Source: Pogonophryne albipinna (lineage: Eukaryota > Chordata > Actinopteri > Perciformes > Artedidraconidae). Taken from it: a stretch of DNA of 64,000 nucleotides. This document shows, in pieces, positions 22,001-31,044 of this stretch. The stretch is taken from positions 7,859,605-7,923,604 of the forward strand of contig CM053246.1 in the NCBI GenBank assembly GCA_028583405.1. Direction: 5' to 3'. A model generated the notes under the pieces. That model worked only from the letters and a program-made list of their open reading frames with translations. It had not been told where the DNA came from and searched no databases. How positions within the stretch are numbered: position 1 is the stretch's first letter; every line of letters starts with the position of its first letter. The translations under genes were made by a program, and so were the position numbers.

Positions 22001-23072
22001 GGACCAGAGACCGGGAATGTGGTTGTTCGAGGAGCCACTCCAAAAGAATGACCTCTTCCCAACTGAAACTTTTTCATCTGCAGCTTTGGGAACAAAGTTT
22101 GTTGAGGCTGGCATCACCAAGCTGGGTCATCTAAAAAGAGCATCAGTTGAAACTCTTTGTAACACCATAAACATCAGGTCTTCCAGAGTGCTACAGAGGA
22201 TCGTTGAAGACATCATGCAGTCCCTGTCGGCGCCAGAGAGGACATTCATTGAGGATCCTGCTAGATTGGACACTTGGAAGGAGGAAAATGACTATGAGTT
22301 TCCCTCACTCACCGTTAGTCCTGCTGTCGGAGAGTGGCAAGAGGAGCGTGGAAAACTTCTCTCGCTAAAAACTCCAATTCTGGGCAGTTTCAGTTCCTGT
22401 GGGAAAAAGCAGCTGTACCAGTGCTGTGTCAAGACGCTTAACATCCGTCTTCTGGCTGAGGTCAAGGAGTCGAGGTGGAACGAGTTTTTCCCTTCAGCTT
22501 TTACCCCTAAAGGCAGGTGGAGGGTCCTGTATAAGCGTCCTGTTGAAAAACGGATGGCTGACCTCCAGTGGAGGATTATACATGGAGCTTTAGCTACAAA
22601 CAGACACCGAGCTCACCTTGATCCAAGTGCTGGGGACGAGTGCCCTTTTTGCCAGCAGAGTGAAACAGTTGAGCATCTGGTAGTTTCTTGCACACGGCTA
22701 GCAGGCTTATTTGGGCTACTGAAAGGATGGGTGGAAGGGTTAGGGGAGGTGTTTTCACTTCCACTCTTTGTATATGGGCCTAGATATGTGGCAAAAAGAG
22801 GAGTAACTCTCTCTCTGATTAATGCTATTTTTGCAACTGCTAAGCTATCAATTTGGAGGACCAGGAAGAACCAGATGCTAGGGCAGGGCTGGACAGATGT
22901 TGTTCAGAGTGTGAAGGGTTTGGTGGCTGCTCGGCTAAAAGTAGAACATACCTTTTACAGTGTGACCAACAACCTGACTGCTTTCAGGACTCTTTGGGGG
23001 GTCAATCATGTTCTATGTACGGCAAGGGAAGATGGTACGCTGGAGCTGAATTTAAAAAAAATGTGGCTTTGA
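19095..23072 (+). CDS. Tx1-type LINE ORF2 protein: endonuclease-reverse transcriptase
   Basis: An uninterrupted ORF of 1325 codons from ATG 19095; a later ATG (19152) is also possible. The APE-type endonuclease occupies residues about 32-265 (SLNMNGG, FLQETHSD, NVYAPNQG, GGDWNC, TDHHLVLME). The reverse transcriptase lies at about 470-790, with APGIDGLSSDFF, WRPVALLCTDYKILSK, the SIDQEKAFDRVDH block, GIRQGCPISGQLY near 679 and the catalytic YADDIN near 722. A C-terminal Cys/His motif (CPFCQQSETVEHLVVSC) is at about 1182. The enzyme nicks the (TC)n target and primes reverse transcription there. Length and order fit Tx1/L1-type ORF2 proteins. With all key motifs present and no break, this copy may be recent and possibly competent. 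Confidence 0.92.
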   Translation: MIIQHRVFPPYCLFLSFFLMACLSSPHIQGLRVASLNMNGGRDAQKRALVTEIIQQKKLDVVFLQETHSDSRNETDWGLWWGGPHVLSHGTNLSAGVAILFSLLLNIKIISSTEVVKGRVILVRAEIDDSLISLINVYAPNQGSEREEVFKVLEEKISDIGQGEFIVLGGDWNCCTDFTLDRTGVEPHFQSSSLLSHVLKKSDVVDVWRMMHPTCRQYTWVKISDGRVSAARLDRFYLPKPFFARVTNCQIIPVAFTDHHLVLMELILSSNGKPRSFWHFNNRLLHDLNFCEHFTMFWAYWRSRKDSFSSLTQWWEVGKAQIKFFCQQYTSYSTAKIKRVVENLEKEIIDLESISQADPQKNANLKEKRQELNSFMQERAKGALVRARFTKLQDIDAPTAFFFSLEKSVVKRKQMLCLRLPEGKVTTEPSEMRKHAVDFYTDLFRADECDVDSAAELLQGLPQLSSEEQNTLSSDLTFDELTAAVSQMASGKAPGIDGLSSDFFKHFWSLMGQDILDVFKECFEEGMLPASSRRAVLSLLPKKGDLTSLKNWRPVALLCTDYKILSKVLSNRLKLFIGQLIVVDQSYCVPDRSMLDSLFLMRDVFDICKLYNINAGIISIDQEKAFDRVDHKFLFTTLQAFGVGEGFLSWVRILYHEAFCVIKVGGGLSVPVPVGRGIRQGCPISGQLYSIAIEPLLCRLRSRLRGLCLLEMSHSPPVVVSAYADDINIIIQGHTDVQELKESLALYEKASSARVNWGKSEAVLVGQWRVGDIPSLPGGIRWGRRGIKVLGVQLGTEEFQKQNWEGVLDKVEAKLSKWRWLLPQLSYRGRALIVNNLVASSLWHKLIVLAPPPGLVKELQWCLINFFWSGQHWLKASALYLPVAEGGQGLIDIQFRTAAFRLQTAQRLLYGSGQRWLDPPRLLLKKAGRLGMDKHLFLIRTTEADLTGLTSFYRSVLNAWQTLKVTRTPDQRPGMWLFEEPLQKNDLFPTETFSSAALGTKFVEAGITKLGHLKRASVETLCNTINIRSSRVLQRIVEDIMQSLSAPERTFIEDPARLDTWKEENDYEFPSLTVSPAVGEWQEERGKLLSLKTPILGSFSSCGKKQLYQCCVKTLNIRLLAEVKESRWNEFFPSAFTPKGRWRVLYKRPVEKRMADLQWRIIHGALATNRHRAHLDPSAGDECPFCQQSETVEHLVVSCTRLAGLFGLLKGWVEGLGEVFSLPLFVYGPRYVAKRGVTLSLINAIFATAKLSIWRTRKNQMLGQGWTDVVQSVKGLVAARLKVEHTFYSVTNNLTAFRTLWGVNHVLCTAREDGTLELNLKKMWL

Positions 23073-23173
23073 TATGAATATTTTTTTTTTAAAAGTGTCA
23101 TGAATGTGATGAATTTGTAAGTTTTTTTTAATTTAAAATGACTTAAATAGAGGTTTTATTAAAAGTCAAAAAA

Positions 23174-23176
<3 letters not shown>

Positions 23177-23257
<81 letters not shown>
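23177..23257. repeat. (TC)n microsatellite, 3' flank of LINE
   Basis: About 40 perfect TC units directly after the LINE's A-rich tail; the TTAA element resumes after it. Confidence 0.97.
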
Positions 23258-23259
<2 letters not shown>

Positions 23260-23509
23260 GGAACCGCAGTAGACAAAAGGCATTGCTATAGCAACACGTC
23301 ATGTTTACCCTGCATTTTCTATGAGGTAAATATTACCCGCTGGCGGATATGGGTATAAATTGACAATTTTTTACAACAAAGGGTGCTATATAACACACTT
23401 TCAGGAAAAGTCACAGACAGGGAGACTTTAATATGTTATGGAAAAAAAGTTACATACAATCAAAAAACAGCTGCGGGTAAAATGTACCCGTTGGTGGTTC
23501 TAGTGTTAA

Positions 23510-24366
23510 GGGCCAACATCAGGCCACGCCTAAAACATTTTTTTTTAAATGTGTCTATGGGAAAATGCTTGCAGAACAATCCCAAACAAGTCTACTTGCA
23601 TTTCAGATGGCATTTATGCAAATCTTAAAACTGCAATAGCCAATATGGATAGTTAGAATGCTGCACAGCCACAGTTAAAATTCAGTTTCAGTTTCACAGT
23701 CATTTGCACAAAGGCCACAGTGCAGTTTTGGCAATAAATATCCCAGGCTCCTCCAACAACATACAATATAAGTAAGACATAAAAAGAAAAAAAGAAATAA
23801 TAATGCAGGACGAGATAGAAATTAAATACTGAAAGAGAATAATGCAAGTGACACAGTGGTGTAAGTAAATTGCAGAAATAAAAGTCTTATTGACACATTC
23901 TCATATTTATTTAACAAACTTGAAAATGCTTGAAATTGTACGAGGTGCTTGAATTTTGGGAATGGTGCTTGAATTTGGGATAAAGTGCTTGAAATTGTAA
24001 ATGCTTTACTTCGCTTTTTAGATTAAAAGAAAAATAAAGAAGGCGGAACGCGCTTAATTGCTTCGCTTTTACATAAAACAGCTCCGGCCTTCGTTATGCG
24101 CGTGACCTGCAAGTGTTTTTGTTACGTGTGACCTGGGCATTCTGATGAGAGTGATAGATGACAGTATGCGGAGGTTGCAGTTTCAACGAGCGTTGGCTAG
24201 CAGAAGACAAATACAAGCCATGGCTAAGACGAGGGTCAAGCCCACGAGTAGCCTCCTGCAAAGTTTGCAAAAAATAACGATGGGAGAGTCTGCGCTGACG
24301 AGCCACATGAAAGGTACGCCGTTGTAGAGCATTTTAGATAAGGCTAACATTGCATGTTACGTTTGT
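23510..24366. other. Mostly unassigned; possible remnant of a BED-finger hAT exon at 24220-24320
   Basis: Three to four spaced copies of GTGCTTGAAATT-like words occur at 23920-24000. On the plus strand, 24270-24318 reads MGESALTSHMKG, which resembles the end of a zinc-finger segment in hAT-derived proteins (SALTSHMKGKKH-type). The remnant is too short to assign firmly. The rest has no recognisable content. Confidence 0.3.
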
Positions 24367-24370
24367 TTAA

Positions 24371-25544
24371 AGGGGATCTATCATGCAAAATGCACTTTTG
24401 TAAGTCTTTTATACATGAATATGTGTCCCCGGTGTTCCAGGAAACTCACCAAGTGTCAGAAAACACAACCCTCTCTATTTTCCTCCATACCCAAATCTCT
24501 AAAAAAGGGGCTGCAATGGATCTGATACAGACTGATCCAGATTTGAACACTGTCCTGACGTCAGGACGGTGGTGCTACGGCTGTTGGTCAATTCTCCACC
24601 TATCAGGGGAATGAGAGGTTGGGCCACGGCCGGCCATTGCTGCTCGAAAGCGCTGGAGACGCTGTAGTACATATGCCAGGCCTGTAAGTGGCGCTGTAGT
24701 CTGCCACAACAGCAGCGAAGAAGACTTCCCTTGCATGGTTGCCCTTCTGTTTATTCTCCGCTGTGGCTCTTTTTCGCCCTCCCCGAGGCAAGCGTTTGCG
24801 CCTCCTGCTTTAAAACAAATGAATAATGACTCGATATAATCATATGTCAGGGATAATGTGCAGCGACGCGGCCATTATGGGGAAAAAAACACCGACAGGC
24901 TGATCAGGAGCCCGACGCGAAGCGGAGGGATCAGGAGCCCGACGCGAAGCGGAGGGATCTAGATCGGCATGAAGGCACATTATGCAATGTGCACATTATC
25001 CCGCTTATTACATGGCCACATTCTCAGCAAAGTAACGACATGACTCCCAATATTAATTGAAATGCTTTTATGGATTTAGAAAATGATTTTATTGATTTAA
25101 AAAATAGTTGTATGTATTGATTTTAAATTGACATGCATCCGCTAAGAAAAATAGTCCGTTGTTATTGTTTGAACTAATGTAGCAACGGCAGGAACTGCTT
25201 CGATAGTGTTTTTGAGGAGCTTTTTGATTACAGATTTGAAAACATCGTTGCTTGCTTTAAAAGTAGCACAATTCATTATGTCAAACCTTGGGAAGTATCT
25301 AGATATCCCTGCCCTAATGCCAAAGTAACTGCCAACTCCCCTCTCCTGCAGGGGGGCGTGGTCAGTTGCAGCTCACAGAATCAGCCCCCTGCAAAAACAG
25401 GGCTGGAAAGAGCAAATAGAGAGAAATGAGGCATGGCTAAAATGCAGGATCTGTTTGGTATTTTGAAAAAATATATATATTTATATACTTTATATACGTA
25501 TGGCCCTACAATATATGTTTCAAATATAGCATGATAGGTCCACT
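24371..25544. mobile_element. TTAA-target DNA element, copy 1 of the GGGGAYCTATCATGC family
   Basis: TTAA (24367-24370) is followed by AGGGGATCTATCATGCAAAA. The right end is the inverted GCATGATAGGTCCACT followed by TTAA (25545-25548). A second copy at 44289-53002 shares both ends and the adjacent ATACATGAATATGTGTCCCC and TACAATATATGTTTC motifs. It contains another dispersed repeat (24851-25170). No transposase. Class inferred from the TTAA target. Confidence 0.78.
24851..25170. repeat. Dispersed repeat A with GACGCGAAGCGGAGGGATC motif
   Basis: Related to copies B (28967-29500) and C (30223-30735). Shared segments include TTACATGGCCACATTCTC and ACATGACTCCCAATATTAAT. A 27-bp segment with GACGCGAAGCGGAGG is tandemly duplicated at 24903-24957. 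The left part (GGATAATGTGCAGCGAC to GGGGAAAA) is the inverse of a segment found in B and C, which suggests a MITE with inverted arms. Confidence 0.65.
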
Positions 25545-25548
25545 TTAA

Positions 25549-26059
25549 GCTAACGTTAGCAAGCTGAATAGCGAACTCGATAATCATGTCAGAGGAGCGT
25601 ACCTATGCTTGCTGTGACGTTAAATTACTCCGTTCTCCGCTTGCAATTATGCCGTTACAAGCTTCAAAGTTGTATTTATCATCTGAATTTGCCGAAACAC
25701 ATTTAATATTCTGAAAGCCAGTACTTTGTTTATTTGAAAACAGATGAAAACAAACTGTCCCGGACCCTGTCGTGTTATCTATGATTACTATACGGCTTTA
25801 CTTCATAATTTCAGCGGAGGGAGGGGGAGCGGCACTGCGGTAGAGCAGGCTGCGAATTGAGAGGTGCCTCTTCTCCCTTTACAAGCTTCAAAAATGTATT
25901 TATCATGATATTTTGGCAATAACAGTTTCATATTCTGAAAGCCAAGACTTGTTTATTTAAAATCAAACAAAACACCCGAACCCTGAAAAACTATTTTTTT
26001 TACACAAATCCACGTTTATTTTTTTAAATGAGCCGTTGCGACTTTTGACTGATTTCGAT
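25549..26059. repeat. Locally duplicated non-coding sequence
   Basis: A segment of about 80 bp (25657-25740: ACAAGCTTCAAA, TGTATTTATCAT, ATTCTGAAAGCCA) recurs at 25881-25960 with differences, so the two lie in direct orientation about 224 bp apart. No coding content. Confidence 0.5.
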
Positions 26060-26852
26060 AGAACGGGTCACAAATAATAACAAATTAAAAGGAAAAAAAT
26101 ATATACAGATTTCAGTATTCTGAGGCTCTGAGCCCCATTTATTTTCCTCACAGACGGCAAAAAAAGCCCGACATTATACGATTTAAAATAAAAACAATAA
26201 TCGTGGCTTGATATTAAGTAAGAACATGTCTTTATGAACCACACAGCTTCCGGTCTTCCAAGACTCGACCGGACAAAAAGACGTGTTGCAGGCACGAAAC
26301 ATACTGTTGGGGAAATATTTTCCAAGGTCCATAACTTTGATCCAGTTTATCAGTTCGTACTGTCCTGACTGAGCACACGGACCTGTAACCTTGGCTGCTG
26401 TGCTCTCAGTGTTTTGTCTCCCTGTTCCTGCCTGTTGGCGTCAGCTGATAGAGGTGTTATGATTCTATCTTGTTATGCACAATGTTGATTATTCACTCTG
26501 AACTAGCTAAATACATGGGTCTGGGGTAGAGTTATTCAGATTTAACGTGGCAACTCTACCGTGAAGTCAGAACCTCTGGCTCTTGGACTTGTTTTGTGAA
26601 TTCTCCGGCCAAAGCTCCTAAATAAACCATCAGTGTTTGACATCAAAGCTCCAACTCTCCTCGTGTCTCTCTGAGTCCTGACTCTCCATTGCTACAGAAG
26701 TTTCCCTTACACATACTACCAATAGAAATACATTGCTTTTAAAATCGTTCTGTGTGACACGAAAAAAAGGGGTTGGTGAACACGAATCAATAGATTACAT
26801 TTATTTTGTGACTATAACACAAAATGCCGTGAGACTTGGTTGCGTAATTAGA
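26060..26852. mobile_element. Inverted-repeat element, copy 2 (unclassified), carrying a solo LTR
   Basis: Shares with copy 1 (10.27-10.84 kb) the interior (GATTTCAGTATTCTGAGGCT, CCACACAGCTTC) and the right arm (GCTTTTAAAATCGTTCTGTG, AACACGAATCAATAG). The left arm is truncated. A solo LTR interrupts it at 26305-26711. Confidence 0.65.
26305..26711 (+). mobile_element. Solo LTR, 407 bp, 5-bp target duplication CATAC
   Basis: Begins TGTTGGGGAAATA and ends GTTTCCCTTACA, so it has TG...CA termini. It is flanked by CATAC on both sides (26300-26304 and 26712-26716). The uninterrupted target is present, inverted, in copy 1 of the host element near 10480. AATAAA near 26620 can serve as polyadenylation signal. 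A 5-bp duplication fits Gypsy or an endogenous retrovirus; no internal coding region remains. Confidence 0.85.
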
Positions 26853-27190
26853 CCTTAGCTTGTTAGTATGTTGTTATAAATTATAAACTGAGGATTTGAC
26901 CGCGGTTGGTTGATACTTTTAGAAACTGTCTTTTATATAAAATCTTGAAGTATTATGCAAGTAAAACTACATTTTGCTTTAATCCCATGTAATTGTAGAA
27001 TGAACAGTCTTCCTTTGAAGATGTATAAGTCAGGTGTCTTGAGTAGTCAACATTACCTACTAATCATTGTACACATTTGTAAATATTATTTTCCACTTGT
27101 TACCATTGTGAGTCTATTTCTATGCAGCTTTGCGTGATTTTGTGGCTACAAGTTCAGGCAGTTCATCCCTTACACGGACCCTCACTATTG
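26853..27190. other. No feature recognised
   Basis: AT-rich sequence between the inverted-repeat element and the probable start of the L2 leader. No coding motifs. Confidence 0.35.
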
Positions 27191-27435
27191 CGATAAGCGT
27201 GTTGTCACTTCCGGGCTATCCTGTGTGCTTGCTCTGCTGCTGATAGCTTATATTATCTTAAATTAAATCGATCGTTTTTACAATTATTGATCACGGCAGC
27301 TATATGATGTTATAATCACATGTTACTACAGCCTAAGCACTCACAAGTCTTCTTCTCTTAGCGACTGTAACTCCACAGTTGCTTACACTTCTTTTGGTTT
27401 TGCTAATGGTAGCTAATTTAGCTTGATAGCTAACC

Positions 27436-28300
27436 ATGGCTACTTCCCCACCCTCGGGTGCTATTTCCTGCTCTATCTGTCTTATGTTTGGCTATTTCCC
27501 TTCCTCCTTTACTGGTACCGATAGGTCTGCGTGTGTTAAATGTAGTACAGTTGCTAGGTTGGAGGCGGGAATCATAGCCATAGAAGCCCGGCGCCGCATT
27601 TTAGAAAGTAACTCAGCTACATTAAAACCCATGTTAGCCGGTACAGACCGGCAAGAGGTAGCTTGTACTAGCCGTCCCCCGGCAACTCCCGAGCAAATAG
27701 GAGACTGGGTGACTGCTCAGAAGGGGCATAAAGCGAGACTCGCAGGTCCCCACCAACCCGTTCACTTATCTAACAGATTTTCTCAACTCAGCGAGACACC
27801 CGCTGAGAAGCCAACTCTGGTTATTGGTAGCTCTATTATGAGACACGTGAATTTAGAGACCAAAGCCTCCATAGTCACATGCATTCCGGGGGCCAGAGCG
27901 GGCGACGTTAAGGCGCATCTTAAACTGCTGGCTATAAACGTAAATACAGTAAGATTGTTATTCACGTCGGTGGTAATGATGCTCGTTTACGCCAATCAGA
28001 ATACACCAAAGTTAATGTGGCGTCGGTGTGTAGTTATGCTAAAACAATGTCGGACAGCGTAATTTTCTCTGGCCCCCTCCCCAATCTGATCAATGATGAC
28101 ATGTATGTCATGCATGTCATCATTTCAGCGCTGGTTGTCTTGGTGGTGCCCAGCAAATAATGTGGGCTTCGTAAATAATTGGACAGCCTTCTGGGGAAAA
28201 CCTGATCTGATTAAGAGAGACAGCATTCATCCTACTTTGGAAGGTGCAAATCTCATTTCGGCAAACATTTCAGGGCTTTGTGGACTTAATCCATGACAAA
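27436..28300 (+). pseudogene. L2 ORF1 with SGNH-hydrolase (esterase-like) domain, frameshifted
   Basis: From ATG 27436, an N-terminal Cys-rich segment (CSICLMFGYFP, CVKCS) resembles a small zinc-binding domain. The SGNH part starts with VIGSSIMRHVNL (serine block) and CIPGARAGDVKAHL. A frameshift near 27950 moves the reading to KIVIHVGGNDARL (Asn block) and IFSGPLPN. After another shift, KRDSIHPTLEGANLIS (near 28210-28260) supplies the Asp-x-x-His block. Esterase-like domains are known in ORF1 of CR1/L2-type elements, where their role in retrotransposition is still debated. All catalytic blocks are recognisable, but the frame is broken at least twice. Confidence 0.8.
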
Positions 28301-28479
28301 CTGGAGTTGAGACCAGGAGGCGGAGTCGCAGTTTTATGTTTCTCTGCGCTTTCTCCAATAAAATACCCAATATTAACGGTGTGTGTGTCTGCCCAAGGAC
28401 AATTTAAAGTAAAACATAATAGAGGTGTCACACATAATAACTTCATAAAAGTAAATGTAACAACTACTACAGTGCAACA

Positions 28480-28528
28480 AAACAGGAAGATAAAATGTGA
28501 CTCTTAAACATAAGATCTTTAGCATCTA
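28480..28528 (+). pseudogene. L2 ORF2, first fragment (start of endonuclease)
   Basis: Reads IKC and LNIRSLAS with a shift between them, the usual opening of the L2 endonuclease. It stops at the TA where the 3.3-kb element inserted and resumes at 31868 with KAILINDLI. Confidence 0.7.
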
Positions 28529-28966
28529 CAGATGTAGCGCTTTCAGACAGTTTGAACAGTTTGAAACGCGAGGGCCGTGATTGGTACGTGATCCGCCCTC
28601 GCTCAAGGGAAAACCTCCAGCTTGACTTGAGACCTCCCCCGTGATAAATAAATGTAATTATTATGAAGCCAGCTGCAATGGATCATTGATCCACTAGGGG
28701 GTGCAGTGGGGTTCCACACTGGAGCTCATGTGAAATAAAGTCAGATACAGTACACTGGATGTACAGCGGAATTTTGTTAAGATCCATATGTCACGGATAT
28801 CATACTCTGTGCTAAATAAGAGACATGTAATCATTTTTTGTTATTTAACAAAATAATGTTGTTTAGTCGAAAAAAACGAACGGGAGGAAATGCAGCCTGG
28901 CTCTCGATTTGTAATCCTAATTTAATCATCATCTTCACCACGATCATTTATGTTTATGTTCGCCGA

Positions 28967-29500
28967 ATTGACATGAAATCACTGACACATATGGATATAC
29001 TGTATTCAACTTCATTAAAACGTTATTAACGTGCCTAAACTCAGTAATTCACTAAAAATATTTATATTTTAATGGAGCCTCGGCAGATCAGGATCCCAAC
29101 GCGTAGCGGAGGGATCTTGAGCTGCATGAAGGTGTTATTTTCCCCATAAGGAACAAGTCGCTGCAAATTATCCTGCTTATTACATGGCCACATTCTCAAC
29201 AAAGTAAGGACATGACTCCCAATATTAATTGAAATGCTTTTATGGATTTAGAAAATGTTTTTATTGATTTAAAAAATAGTTGTATGTATTGATTTAAATT
29301 GACATGCATCCGCTAAGAAAAATAGTCCGTTGTTACCATTTTTTAAACAGTCTGAATGAAACAGCAGCTCTCAGCTGTGTATTTACACAACTAATGGCCA
29401 ATCAACCACAGCTCTCTCCCCCCTCCCCCCTGATCTTTCTTCTCCAGCAGCTAAATTAACTGTAGGTTACTCTGAGTGACAAGCTTACAGTTAGTGAAGT
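28967..29500. repeat. Dispersed repeat B, direct duplicate of 30223-30735
   Basis: Collinear with copy C over about 520 bp with high identity, from AATTGACATGAAATCACTGA to TGACAAGCTTACAGTTAG. It also matches repeat A in its central part. Confidence 0.85.
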
Positions 29501-30148
29501 AACAACACCATAAAAGCTGGTGGGTTGAAAGCCTCTATGGTTGAAAGCAATACGGGAGGTAAAAAGAACTAAAATAATTGTGATTTATTTATTGTGGCTT
29601 TTATGTTTTTAGGTATAAAATGTTATATAATTCAGGCTTATAATTCACCCTTCTCTAAAAGCCTTCAACAATGACAATATTCATAGTAATTTAATAAATC
29701 CTTCCAACACACATTGTAAAAAATAGCCTACTGTAAGTTAAGAAATCATTCCAATATGTACATCTTCCGATGTAACAACAATAACATTATAAATAGTAAC
29801 ATAGCTGAACATGGTATTGCACATTTAGCTTTGAGTGTTACTGACCTGAGATGTTTTTATTACATGAATTAAGGTGACTGAGGCTTTTTAACATAGACAG
29901 AGCACAACTGAAACATAACATCTGAAACGATGTAACAACATAATACACTTTTTGGGGATGCAGTTTGGGATGTGAGGAGTGAGGGACACGGCTTAGAACG
30001 GGCGTGTCGCCTACTGTCCTGCCAGCGTTGGCAGGACAGGAGAGTGTGTGCACCAGTCTGCCTTGATCTATGAATTCATGCCCGTGACACTCACTGCTGC
30101 CCACAGCTGTTTTATAGAAGGAAAACCTCCTTCACTTCAGTGTTTTAA

Positions 30149-30149
<1 letters not shown>

Positions 30150-30223
<74 letters not shown>
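30150..30223. repeat. (AC)n microsatellite
   Basis: About 37 AC units with one G interruption near 30195, adjoining the left edge of repeat C. Confidence 0.95.
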
Positions 30224-30224
<1 letters not shown>

Positions 30225-30735
30225 TTGACATGAAATCACTGACAAATATGAATATACTGTATTCAACTTCACTAAACTCAGTAATTCACTAAAAATATGT
30301 ATATTTTAATGGAGCCTCGTCGGCAGATCAGGATCCCAACGCGTAGCGGAGGGATCTTGAGCTGCATGAAGGGTGTTATTTTCCCCATAAGGAACAAGTC
30401 GCTGCAAATTATCCCGCTTGTTACATGGCCACATTCTCAACAAAGTAACGACATGACTCCCAATATTAATTGAAGTGCTTTTATGGATTTAGAAAATGTT
30501 TTTATTGATTTAAAAAATAGTTGTATGTATTGATTTAAATTGACATGCATCCGCTAAGAAAAATTGTCCGTTGTTACCGTTTTTAAACAGTCTGAATGAA
30601 ACGGCAGCTCTCAACTGTGTATTTACACAACTAATGGCCCATCAAACCACAGCTCTCTCCCCCCCTGATCTTTCTTCTCCACCAGCTATATTAACTGTAG
30701 GTTACTCTGAGTGACAAGCTTACAGTTAGACACAA
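30223..30735. repeat. Dispersed repeat C, direct duplicate of 28967-29500
   Basis: Same content and orientation as copy B, with small indels (for example a 19-bp shorter segment near 30270). Confidence 0.85.
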
Positions 30736-30835
30736 CACTGTCATTGCAAGTGACCCTCAGTTAGTTTACTTTGATGTTCAACTGCTAAATTCGTTACTGA
30801 TAACAAAGGGCTTCTACTGTACCTAATTACCTTAA

Positions 30836-31044
30836 CACTAGAACCACCAGAGGTTTTTGTATAGGCCTACCTAACACCGTCAAATCCCGCTATTATAATG
30901 CCATTTTTAACAACATAGGGTGCTACATAACACACTTTCAGGAAAAGTCACGGACTGGGAGACTTTAATATTTTATTGAAAAAAAGTTACATTGCACACA
31001 CACAACACACATCACACAAATTGACCCGATTGGCGGTTCTAGTG
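30836..31044. mobile_element. Compact TTAA MITE (CACTAGAACC family)
   Basis: A 209-bp unit with CACTAGAACCACCAG at the left and the inverted CACTAGAACCGCCA at the right, flanked by TTAA (30832-30835, 31045-31048). Same family as the element split by the LINE at 17.1-23.5 kb. Confidence 0.88.

Larger units (their letters stand above)
17451..23176 (+). mobile_element. Apparently full-length Tx1-type LINE inserted in (TC)n
   Basis: The unit has a leader of about 190 bp, ORF1 (17640-19088), ORF2 (19095-23072) separated by 6 bases, and an AT-rich 3' untranslated part of about 100 bp ending in an A-rich stretch that abuts the second (TC)n tract. Both ORFs are open. The Tx1 clade includes families described as specific for (TC)n (Kibi) and (TTC)n (Koshi) microsatellites; tracts on both sides here fit the first of these. 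The family name is recalled, not searched. Confidence 0.88.
17120..23505. mobile_element. TTAA-target DNA element (piggyBac-like) interrupted by a LINE
   Basis: TTAA (17116-17119) precedes CACTAGAACCGCCAGAGG, and at the right the inverted end CACTAGAACCACCA is followed by TTAA (23506-23509). A compact relative at 30836-31044 shares these ends and an internal stretch (ACACACTTTCAGGAAAAGTC). The element is split at a (TC)n tract by the Tx1-type LINE; its own sequence adds up to about 500 bp and is non-coding. The piggyBac assignment rests on the TTAA target. Confidence 0.75.

Noticed and set aside
23640..23890. Possible LINE 3' tail (minus strand)
   Set aside because: AT-rich similarity only; no family motif could be fixed.
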